Program-made: the position numbers and the translations under genes
From: Methanobacterium sp. PtaU1.Bin097
GTDB taxonomy: Archaea; Methanobacteriota; Methanobacteria; Methanobacteriales; Methanobacteriaceae
Reading direction: 5' to 3'
Assembly (NCBI GenBank): GCA_002067325.1
Contig: MVQY01000036.1
Coordinates: 1 to 11,650, forward strand
Length of the DNA stretch: 11,650 bases
In this document: in pieces, positions 6,100 through 11,650 of the stretch
How positions within the stretch are numbered: position 1 is the stretch's first letter
Layout: every line of letters starts with the position of its first letter
Notes under the pieces: model-generated
The model's database searches: none
What the model was told of the DNA's origin: nothing
What the model saw: only the letters and a program-made list of their open reading frames with translations

Positions 6100-7569
6100 T
6101 TATTTAGTAAATATTAACCGCTTTTTACCTGATTTAAGGCTTGCTTTCAGGTTTCCCCACATGTACTGCTCCGGTCCGCAGCCAGAGACGATAACATAGT
6201 TGTACGGGGATTTTTTAACCAGTTCACCGATCTTATCTATCCTTTTCTCCATATCCTCATGGGATAGTGGATAGAAATCTGCTGGGAGCTTGTCCTTTAT
6301 GATTTCATAGTACTCCCGGGCTGCTTCCACAGATTCCCTGCCAGGGACGACGTGAACCATCTTCGGGTTCAAGTAGATTAAGGAACTTAAATGGTCCTCG
6401 AATATTTCCTCTTCACCTTCATCCGGGGTGGTGTAGATAAATGCGGTTTGTTCGGCTATTTCCTCTCCGGTGTAGGTCTGCATGAACTGGATGTTGGCCT
6501 TTAAAGCGTCTCCGTTATCCCCCTGGCCCATCCCTACCAGTTTATCACCTTTCACCTTGAAGATTTCAAAGCGTCCCGGGGGTAGGATGGATAGGTCTAA
6601 AGAGTCGAATACTTCCTGTGTTGTTTTTTCAATATTCTCTGGATGGGGGGTGAATGTTACATAGGTTATGGCTGCACAGAGCAGGTTGTACAGGTTATGC
6701 ATACCAAAGGCTGGTACTTCAACCGGGAAATCCAGCTGAAGATTTTTACCTGTGGGATAATTGAATACTTCCCCCTCTAAACGGACCTGCCAGCGGTCCT
6801 TTCCTGCCTTTAGCTGGGTGAACTTCATATCCGGTTCGGGCCGGGAGAATCCACAGCTACACTGATATATTCCCCGGTGATTAAGGTACCGTTTGGTGTA
6901 AGTCAGGTTTTCATTACATACTGGACAGAACACATCACCGGTTACGGGAGTTTTATCCTCCATGTCTATGTCCAACCCATAATAATTCACTTTAACATCT
7001 TTTTCCTTCTCTTTACCGATATAAGCAGTTCTAGGATCATCTGCATTGGATATGACTATCCCCCTTTTCATAGGTGCTGAAAGCAGTTGTTTTGCCCGGA
7101 GATATTCTTCGAAGGGATTTTTAACCCCACTAACCTGGGAATGCTCCCGGGAGACGTTGGTGTAAACCACACCTACCGGGTCCACTATCCTGCTAACTGT
7201 ATCGGGAATGGCATGTTTAATATCCCTTATACCGTATTCAAAAACACCTAAACTGGATTTACCGTCCAGAAGACCAGTTACAATGGCGTTGATGGTGTTA
7301 CTTTCGTAATTATAGGTTATGTTGGTATCATTCGCCAGTAAGAGAGCTGTTATCTTGGTAGTGGTTGTTTTACCATTGGTACCCGTGATAAGTATTGAGC
7401 CTATATCCAGTTTACTGGTTAATCTACTTACACATTCCTTTTTCCCAATCCTTAAATAGATGTGACCGGGGAAGCTTTTACCCATCCCACTTCCCAGTTT
7501 GGCTAAATATTTAGCTGATTTACCCATTAACCGGGCGGTGGCACATCTGATATTCTGTGACAATCCCAT
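6100..7569 (-). CDS. Mur ligase family protein (MurT/pMurE-like), probable cell-wall peptide ligase
   Basis: This 489-residue Mur ligase has a central ATPase domain with P-loop GTNGKTTT (63-70), an E111-Y-G segment and a YTNVSREH segment (136-143). Inside it is a zinc-ribbon insert, C215-PV-C218 and C237-S-C239, followed by RP, as in bacterial MurT. The C-terminal region (about 340-489) resembles the MurT C-terminal (DUF1727) domain. MurT works with the glutamine amidotransferase GatD to amidate lipid-linked peptidoglycan, whereas methanogens have related ATP-dependent ligases (pMurE and others) that build the pseudomurein peptide. No gatD is present beside it. Pseudomurein peptide assembly is therefore the likeliest role, but the residue added cannot be told. 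The ATG at 7569 has AAAGGAT a few bases upstream. A TATA-like ATTATAAATA on the coding strand sits about 29 bases before the start. ribL follows in the same direction. Confidence 0.85.
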   Translation of the reverse strand: MGLSQNIRCATARLMGKSAKYLAKLGSGMGKSFPGHIYLRIGKKECVSRLTSKLDIGSILITGTNGKTTTTKITALLLANDTNITYNYESNTINAIVTGLLDGKSSLGVFEYGIRDIKHAIPDTVSRIVDPVGVVYTNVSREHSQVSGVKNPFEEYLRAKQLLSAPMKRGIVISNADDPRTAYIGKEKEKDVKVNYYGLDIDMEDKTPVTGDVFCPVCNENLTYTKRYLNHRGIYQCSCGFSRPEPDMKFTQLKAGKDRWQVRLEGEVFNYPTGKNLQLDFPVEVPAFGMHNLYNLLCAAITYVTFTPHPENIEKTTQEVFDSLDLSILPPGRFEIFKVKGDKLVGMGQGDNGDALKANIQFMQTYTGEEIAEQTAFIYTTPDEGEEEIFEDHLSSLIYLNPKMVHVVPGRESVEAAREYYEIIKDKLPADFYPLSHEDMEKRIDKIGELVKKSPYNYVIVSGCGPEQYMWGNLKASLKSGKKRLIFTK

Positions 7570-7593
7570 GATCTTTATCCTTTCTTTTTGATG

Positions 7594-7603
7594 TATTTAT
7601 AAT
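7594..7603 (-). promoter_or_regulatory. Putative TATA box for the Mur ligase-ribL unit
   Basis: On the coding strand the element reads ATTATAAATA and is centred about 29 bases before the ATG at 7569, so transcription would start only a few bases upstream of it. This is the best TATA match in the divergent spacer on this strand. Confidence 0.45.
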
Positions 7604-7658
7604 ATTAGTTGAACTTTAAAATGAGTTTAGCCCAAAAAAGTAAATTAAACGTCTTACC

Positions 7659-7676
7659 ATATAAAACTATATAAAT
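7659..7676 (+). promoter_or_regulatory. Putative TATA region for the PEP-synthase-like gene
   Basis: Two TATA-like elements, ATATAAAAC (7659-7667) and TATATAAAT (7668-7676), lie side by side. Initiation from the second would give a leader of about 50 bases. No clear Shine-Dalgarno precedes the ATG at 7749, and several overlapping short ATG frames occur in the leader. Confidence 0.45.
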
Positions 7677-7748
7677 CAATCCCGGGACGTCCACTAACCC
7701 AGAAAATATGGAATAACTTGATTTAATGATTATGGATAACATGATTTT

Positions 7749-8996
7749 ATGATTCTAATAAGAGGCATTGGAACCAACCCCTATATCGGTGTAGGGAAAG
7801 TAAAAAAGATAGTTACACTGGAGGATCTCCTTGAACTGGATGGTGGGGAGATAGTTGTGGTATCCAAGGCATCCAGGGACATGCTGTCTCACCTCCAAAA
7901 GGCTGGAGGAGTGATTACCGATTACGGGGGAATAACCAGCCACGTGGCCATAGTGTTAAGGGAATTCGGTGTCCCCTGCGTAGTGGGGACTGGTAAAGCC
8001 ACCCTTGTCCTGGAAGATGATGAAATTGTAACATTAGATGGTAAAACCGGTAATATTTATCAGGGATTCATGGAACTGGAGGAGGAGAAGGAGTTTCTGG
8101 AAATATTTAACCCCTCCACCAGGATAAAGGTCAATCTGAACGTCCCTGAGATTGCAGGGAGAGTTGCGCCCTACGCTGATGGTGTAGGGTCACTTAGAAT
8201 TGAAAACATCATCATACGTACAGGTAAACATCCCCAGGTGCTTCTAGATGAAGGAGAATTAACCGATATATTAACCGATGGTGTGAGGGAAATAGTGGAC
8301 GCTTTTTATCCTAAATCCGTATTTTTCCGTACTTTTGACATCCCCACCGATGAACTAAGACACCTGGAAGGGGGAGAGATAGAGCCGTTTGAACATAATC
8401 CACTTCTGGGTTCACGAGGGATAACCAAGGACTTAAATAATCCCCTTATACTGGAAGCGCAGTTTAACGCGGTTAAAAATCTGCTGGATGAAGGGTATTC
8501 CAATCTGGCCCTGAAGATACCCTACGTCAGGGATATCTCAGAATATGTCAAGTCAAAAAAAATCTTAAAGAAATGTGGTGTCCGCCCCCATCAAGACCTT
8601 AAGGTGGGTGTTTCAGTGGAAACCCCCTCAGTGGTGTTTACTTTTGATGAGTTCCTTAAAGAAGGCCTGGACTTTATAACCCTCGGTATGAGCGATCTCA
8701 CCATGTGCTCCCTGGCAGTGGACCGCCGGGGCGTTAAAGTATCGAAGCACTTCCAGATAACCCACCCGGCTGTCATGGCCATGGTGAAGATGGTGATAGA
8801 CCAGTGCAACCAGGCGGATATTGAAAGCTGCATCACTGGTTACGCTGCTTCAGATCCCAGGATCGTGAGGAAACTGGTGCACTGGGGAATAAGCTCCATA
8901 TCCACCAACCCCGACCAGATACTGAAGATGAGGAGACTGGTGAACATTGCAGAAGACGAGCTATTGTTGAGTAATTTCACTGAACGGAATATATAA
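7749..8996 (+). CDS. PEP synthase-like protein lacking the ATP-binding domain
   Basis: This 415-residue protein corresponds to the last two domains of PEP synthase/PPDK/enzyme I. A phosphohistidine swivel domain (about 1-110) carries GGITSHVAIV with H65 and then FGVPCVVG. A PEP/pyruvate-binding TIM barrel (about 125-405) carries DGVGSLRIE (R150), RTFDIP (R194), NPLLGSRG (R223), GVSVETPS (E291) and a STNPD end motif. The N-terminal ATP-grasp domain is absent, and the ATG at 7749 with its promoter leaves no room for it upstream. Two active-site positions differ: the usual GTNDLTQ is GMSDLTM (313-319), and the loop with the catalytic cysteine (CGQAPSD type) reads TGYAASD, so threonine T363 replaces the cysteine, with C361 two residues earlier. 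It may be a phosphotransfer partner, a PEP-binding regulator or an enzyme working with a separate ATP domain. Ordinary PEP synthase activity is unlikely for this protein alone. Confidence 0.85.
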   Translation: MILIRGIGTNPYIGVGKVKKIVTLEDLLELDGGEIVVVSKASRDMLSHLQKAGGVITDYGGITSHVAIVLREFGVPCVVGTGKATLVLEDDEIVTLDGKTGNIYQGFMELEEEKEFLEIFNPSTRIKVNLNVPEIAGRVAPYADGVGSLRIENIIIRTGKHPQVLLDEGELTDILTDGVREIVDAFYPKSVFFRTFDIPTDELRHLEGGEIEPFEHNPLLGSRGITKDLNNPLILEAQFNAVKNLLDEGYSNLALKIPYVRDISEYVKSKKILKKCGVRPHQDLKVGVSVETPSVVFTFDEFLKEGLDFITLGMSDLTMCSLAVDRRGVKVSKHFQITHPAVMAMVKMVIDQCNQADIESCITGYAASDPRIVRKLVHWGISSISTNPDQILKMRRLVNIAEDELLLSNFTERNI

Positions 8997-9037
8997 CTCA
9001 AAATGAAAAGTATTTTATAATTTCAAAATGTAAAACT
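8997..9037. terminator. AT-rich convergent spacer between the PEP-synthase-like gene and hisA
   Basis: The 41 bases between the two stop codons are almost purely A and T, with short T runs and a repeated ATAATTTCAA. It probably ends transcription from both sides. No hairpin is evident. Confidence 0.35.
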
Positions 9038-9748
9038 TCATAATTTCAACGCTTCTTCAAAATCTATTTTCCCCCGGTAAAGAGCAGAACCTATTACTAC
9101 TCCATAAACATCTGTATCAGATAGAACCTTCAAATCATCAAGGGATGAAACACCACCAGCATACACCACCGGTATATCAACTGCCTCTAAAAGTTTCAGG
9201 AGAGGATCTACCTGGAAACCTTCTAAAAGTCCCTCATAATCTACGTTAGTAAATAGTATGCTACCGGTTCCGGCTTCCTCCATTATCCTACCCATCTGTG
9301 GTACTGTTTTACTGGTCTTCTCGGTCCAACCCTTAACCACCACCTGGTTATCCTTACTATCCAGGGCAACCATGACCCTCTCACTGGCAAATTCCTTGGA
9401 AAGTTCTGTTACTATGTCCGGGTTTTTCATGGCCAGAGTGCCCAGGATAACTCTTTCTATACCAGTATTAAGGAGTTTGGTGACATCTTCCTTGCTTCGT
9501 ATCCCGCCACCCATCTCTATGGGGATGGATAATTCTTCCACCATGCTGGCAATCAATTCCTGGTTGCGGCGGTTATCTCCAAAGGCACCATCCAGATCAA
9601 TGAGGTGCAGCATCTCGGCACCTTTTTCCTGCCAGCCTAATGCAACCTCCACCGGGTTATCGATAACCACCTGTTCAGTACCGGGCTTGCCCTGTACCAG
9701 CTGAACACACTTGCCGTTTTTTATGTCTACCGCGGGGATTGTTATCAT
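9038..9748 (-). CDS. hisA: ProFAR isomerase HisA (histidine biosynthesis)
   Basis: HisA catalyses the Amadori rearrangement of ProFAR to PRFAR, the fourth step of histidine synthesis, in the cytoplasm. The 236-residue length fits a single (beta/alpha)8 barrel. Visible landmarks are PAVDIKNGKCVQL with catalytic D8, LIDLDGAFG (49-57), MGGGIRS (79-85), VALDSKDN with the second catalytic aspartate D130, TNVDYEG (167-173) with T167, and the phosphate-binding loops AGGVSS (197-202) and GSALYRG (220-226). The gene stands apart from other his genes, as is common in methanogens. The ATG at 9748 follows a leader with GGTG/GTGA-like elements. The confusable relative HisF is excluded by the MITIPAVDIKNG start and the two aspartates in HisA context. 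Confidence 0.95.
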   Translation of the reverse strand: MITIPAVDIKNGKCVQLVQGKPGTEQVVIDNPVEVALGWQEKGAEMLHLIDLDGAFGDNRRNQELIASMVEELSIPIEMGGGIRSKEDVTKLLNTGIERVILGTLAMKNPDIVTELSKEFASERVMVALDSKDNQVVVKGWTEKTSKTVPQMGRIMEEAGTGSILFTNVDYEGLLEGFQVDPLLKLLEAVDIPVVYAGGVSSLDDLKVLSDTDVYGVVIGSALYRGKIDFEEALKL

Positions 9749-9795
9749 AATTTCACGAACACCAGTTTTATTACATTAATTTTTTCTACAAATAC

Positions 9796-9806
9796 ATTTA
9801 TATTAA
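9796..9806 (-). promoter_or_regulatory. Putative TATA box for hisA
   Basis: On the coding strand a TTAATATAAAT-like element is centred about 52 bases before the ATG, which predicts a leader of roughly 25 bases. The neighbourhood is AT-rich, so this is tentative. Confidence 0.35.
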
Positions 9807-9880
9807 TTGATTTGGATTTTAGGGTATTATATTAATCTTTATCTTGAAAGTTGTTAGTTCTGTTTTTCAGTTATTGTTAT

Positions 9881-10114
9881 TTAATGAGATTTCTTTCTAC
9901 AATCAAAGCATAAATCTGAATTACTATTAGTTTTAAATACCTTTTTGCATTTTTTACAGGTGACTTCTTTAATGAGAGATGTTTTTTTCATCTGAAATTT
10001 TGCCATCTTTACAGAGCAATTATAATTATTAGCCTGGATTGTTGCTCTGGCTTTTCTATTTAAGGCCTCCTCAGCAAATTTTTTTTCAGTATCTTCTCCA
10101 TAATCCCTGACCAT
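9881..10114 (-). CDS. Small zinc-ribbon protein, unknown function
   Basis: I do not recognise a named family. With the ATG at 10114 the product has 77 residues and is strongly basic. The first half is a charged helix-prone region rich in Glu, Lys and Ala; the second half carries C53-x2-C56, twelve residues, then C69-x2-C72, a typical four-cysteine zinc site. Such small basic zinc ribbons often bind nucleic acid or protein partners, but nothing here fixes a role. A longer reading from TTG at 10159 would add 15 residues. The ATG is preferred because GTGAT lies four bases before it on the coding strand and the added residues look unlike the rest. It lies downstream of dedA in the same direction, with 183 bases between them, so it probably has its own promoter. 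Confidence 0.65.
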   Translation of the reverse strand: MVRDYGEDTEKKFAEEALNRKARATIQANNYNCSVKMAKFQMKKTSLIKEVTCKKCKKVFKTNSNSDLCFDCRKKSH

Positions 10115-10170
10115 AAAAATCACTGTCAATACCCTTAAGTCTGATTCATAAACAACCAATTTCCTAAATC

Positions 10171-10287
10171 ATGGCGGATTATCAGGATAAACTAACAACA
10201 TACCTCAAAGCTATGTTAGCGGTGAAATGCACTGTGTACTGTAATTTGTTCATTAAACACATTTATATCCAAACAAATGAATTTTAG
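10171..10287 (+). other. Short reading frame of 38 codons, doubtful gene or remnant
   Basis: An ATG-to-TAG frame in the spacer between the zinc-ribbon gene and dedA would encode a 38-residue peptide starting MADYQDKLTTYLKAM. The beginning looks protein-like, a polar helix, but the second half is unconvincing and no Shine-Dalgarno precedes it. It may be a chance frame or the remains of a longer gene. The rest of the 10115-10297 spacer shows nothing else that I can support. Confidence 0.2.
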
Positions 10288-10297
10288 ATTCTCGAGT

Positions 10298-10939
10298 TTA
10301 ATTATCCCTTTTTTTATATTTTTCATAAAGAAAGTATATAATTATTGATGATACTATCACAACCACACTGATCTCTTCAAGATATGAAATCTCAGTGGAA
10401 ATGGTCTGGTACAGGCTTCCAAACTGCCATCCTAAAAATCCAAGGATGAATGCCCGTACCAGCGTACCTAGGAAGGTTATTACCACGAATTTTTTCAGGT
10501 CGTATCTGACGAATCCGCAGAAGACGTTTATGGCTATGCTGGGGACCACTGGAAGGGCCCTTAGGATGAATAGAACTACTTCGTCGGATCGGCTTTCCTC
10601 GAATTTACTCTGAGCTTTTTCTATATTCTCCCAGGAGACACCCAAATATTTGCCCAAACGGTCTATTAATTCCTTACCAAGGTAATAGGCAAGGGTGTAG
10701 ATGAGTAAAGAACCAATGGTAACTCCCACCGATGCTGGCAGTACAACGTTTATAAAAAGTGAAAAGATCGTCTCTGGGGAAATTGCAGCTCCCTGCAGGA
10801 TGATGAAGCTGGTGCCCATTATAACCAGGGTTGATGGTATGGGGGCGATGATTTCTTCAATTATACTACCCAGGAAAACTCCTAAGGGTCCGTAAGCAAG
10901 TAGCACACTTTCCAGATATAATATAATTTCTTCGAACAA
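10298..10939 (-). CDS. DedA/VTT-domain membrane protein
   Basis: This 213-residue integral membrane protein belongs to the DedA (SNARE-associated, VTT) family, whose members are linked to lipid carrier or phospholipid flipping and to membrane homeostasis. Hydrophobic segments lie at about 12-30, 36-52, 60-88, 120-142, 150-172 and 190-206. Family features are the acidic-proline region IEEIIAPIPS (27-36), a glycine-containing helix followed by YYLGKE (85-90), and RALPVVPS (127-134) with R127 and a nearby G142. The C-terminus is basic (YEKYKKRDN), as expected for a cytoplasmic end. The start is TTG at 10939-10937, supported by AAAGGAGT eight bases upstream. It is divergent from mntP across 85 bases. 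In pseudomurein archaea the substrate could be a polyprenyl phosphate, but that is speculation. Confidence 0.88.
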   Translation of the reverse strand: MFEEIILYLESVLLAYGPLGVFLGSIIEEIIAPIPSTLVIMGTSFIILQGAAISPETIFSLFINVVLPASVGVTIGSLLIYTLAYYLGKELIDRLGKYLGVSWENIEKAQSKFEESRSDEVVLFILRALPVVPSIAINVFCGFVRYDLKKFVVITFLGTLVRAFILGFLGWQFGSLYQTISTEISYLEEISVVVIVSSIIIYFLYEKYKKRDN

Positions 10940-11024
10940 AATTTATTACTCCTTTAAAAAAATTTATATAAGATTTTTATCAACTTTGTATTCCCGACCA
11001 TATAAAAAAAATTTAGGGTTTAAT
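10940..11024. promoter_or_regulatory. Divergent promoter region of dedA and mntP
   Basis: The spacer holds ATATAAAA-type elements readable in both directions. The element CATATAAAAA at 10999-11008 lies about 23 bases before the mntP ATG, placing its transcription start near the start codon. For dedA, TTATATAAAT on the coding strand (about 10962-10971) is close to the Shine-Dalgarno, so a more distant TATA may be used. No clear operator palindrome for a manganese regulator was seen. Confidence 0.45.
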
Positions 11025-11576
11025 ATGGATATTCTCTCGATGATCTTTTTGGCAATTGGACTGGCCATGGACGCATTCAGTGTCTCAGTGACCAGGGGAT
11101 TAACCCTAAAATTGGGTGTTAAACATGCGTTAATCATCGCCCTATCTTTCGCTGGTTTCCAGATTTTTATGCCCGTTTTAGGCTGGCTCTCGGGAATACA
11201 ACTTCAATACCTGGTTTCAACCTTCGCTCCCTGGATCGCATTTCTACTACTTTTGGGTGTTGGAATTAAGATGATCTATGAGGCCCTATCTGCCAATGAA
11301 AATGTTTCCAATCATTTTTCATATAAAGAGCTGTTAATTCTCTCAATAGCAACTAGTATAGATGCTTTCGCTGTGGGAGTTACTTTTGCCTTTTTAAATG
11401 TAGCGATACTTCTTCCCATACTTTTCATTGGTCTAATTACATTTATCCTTTCACTTATAGGGATTTACATCGGGAAGAATATAGGCCACCTATTCGAAAA
11501 TAAGATGGAAATAGTTGGCGGAGTAATATTAATAATTATTGGTTTTAAAATATTCCTAGAGAACATATTATTGTAG
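11025..11576 (+). CDS. mntP: MntP-type manganese efflux pump
   Basis: This 183-residue, six-helix membrane protein of the MntP family (formerly DUF204/YebN) exports Mn2+ from the cytoplasm. It is an internal duplication of three-helix halves, each with the hallmark acidic motif: AMDAFSVS with D16 and SIDAFAVG with D113. These correspond to the functionally important aspartates of the E. coli protein. The ATG at 11025 is chosen over a TTG at 10986 for two reasons: the extra residues are not hydrophobic or family-like, and a TATA box at 10999-11008 would lie inside that extension. The TATA-to-ATG distance suggests a leaderless message, which also leaves no room for a manganese riboswitch. The stop overlaps the ribosome-binding site of truA, so mntP and truA are likely co-transcribed. 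Confidence 0.92.
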   Translation: MDILSMIFLAIGLAMDAFSVSVTRGLTLKLGVKHALIIALSFAGFQIFMPVLGWLSGIQLQYLVSTFAPWIAFLLLLGVGIKMIYEALSANENVSNHFSYKELLILSIATSIDAFAVGVTFAFLNVAILLPILFIGLITFILSLIGIYIGKNIGHLFENKMEIVGGVILIIIGFKIFLENILL

Positions 11577-11579
11577 GTG
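11575..11579 (+). promoter_or_regulatory. Ribosome-binding site for truA overlapping the mntP stop
   Basis: AGGTG lies six bases before the ATG at 11586 and includes the last two bases of the mntP TAG. This close packing supports coupled translation of the two genes. Confidence 0.6.
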
Positions 11580-11585
11580 TAACCA

Positions 11586-11650
11586 ATGAGAAGAGTGGCC
11601 TTGAAGATAGCCTACCTGGGCACAGAATATTACGGCTTCCAGAGACAGCC
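11586..11650 (+). CDS. truA: tRNA pseudouridine synthase TruA (N-terminal fragment)
   Basis: Only the first 21 codons are inside the window. They read MRRVALKIAYLGTEYYGFQR and then QP. This matches the N-terminal strand of TruA, whose usual form is a basic start, a hydrophobic strand, a Y-x-G-T segment and GFQRQP. TruA converts uridines in the anticodon stem-loop of tRNA (positions 38-40 in bacteria) to pseudouridine. The catalytic aspartate would lie beyond the end of the window. The gene starts 9 bases after mntP with its own ribosome-binding site, so the two probably share a transcript although their functions are unrelated. Confidence 0.88.
   Translation, partial: MRRVALKIAYLGTEYYGFQRQ

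Noticed and set aside
7681..7692. Palindromes CCCGGG and GGACGTCC in the Mur ligase/PEP-like spacer
   Set aside because: They are short and overlapping, with no second copy in the spacer; not enough to call an operator.
9258..9704. A 148-codon frame on + inside hisA
   Set aside because: It is the complement of hisA, whose catalytic residues are all present; the product is Ser/Pro-rich and unlike any family.
10986..11024. TTG start for mntP, 13 codons earlier
   Set aside because: The extension contains the TATA box and adds polar residues not found in MntP proteins.
10940..11024. Manganese (yybP-ykoY) riboswitch before mntP
   Set aside because: The spacer is too short and AT-rich, with no paired stems, and the message is predicted to be leaderless.

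Overview
The window looks like a chromosomal segment of a pseudomurein-walled methanogen of the Methanobacteriales, probably Methanobacterium or a close relative. This is an inference from several features: a secreted protein with four pseudomurein-binding repeats, a MurT/pMurE-type Mur ligase, archaeal-type NOG1, RibL and ThiN genes, archaeal TATA boxes, and moderately AT-rich genes separated by very AT-rich spacers. No rRNA, tRNA, CRISPR array or insertion sequence was seen.

Layout: (1) 1-351, 3' end of an AMMECR1-family gene on +. (2) 414-1255 on -, a two-gene MntA/HepT toxin-antitoxin module whose ORFs overlap by 4 bp. (3) 1540-2938 on +, a NOG1-type GTPase gene overlapping a small heat-shock protein gene by 23 bp. 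(4) 2981-3541 on -, a stand-alone ThiN thiamine-phosphate synthase, preceded by a perfect 19-bp tandem repeat next to its TATA box. (5) 3763-5532 on +, a large secreted pseudomurein-binding protein ending in a transglutaminase-like cysteine peptidase domain. (6) 5618-7569 on -, a Mur ligase followed by FAD synthase RibL. (7) 7749-8996 on +, a PEP-synthase-like protein with no ATP-binding domain and an altered active-site loop. (8) 9038-9748 on -, hisA. (9) 9881-10114 on -, a small zinc-ribbon protein. (10) 10298-10939 on -, a DedA/VTT membrane protein. (11) 11025-11576 on +, manganese exporter MntP, followed 9 bp later by the start of truA, which runs off the window.

Most genes are housekeeping or cofactor genes (histidine, FAD, thiamine, tRNA pseudouridine, ribosome assembly, metal export). 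Two concern the cell wall: the Mur ligase and the wall-binding peptidase. The accessory element is the MntA/HepT module. Nothing here amounts to a clearly new multi-gene system. The points most worth checking are the tandem-repeat operator candidate upstream of thiN, the truncated PEP-synthase-like protein that lacks the usual catalytic cysteine, the duplicated two-repeat architecture of the wall peptidase, and a RibL N-terminus that seems to begin upstream of its only canonical start codon.
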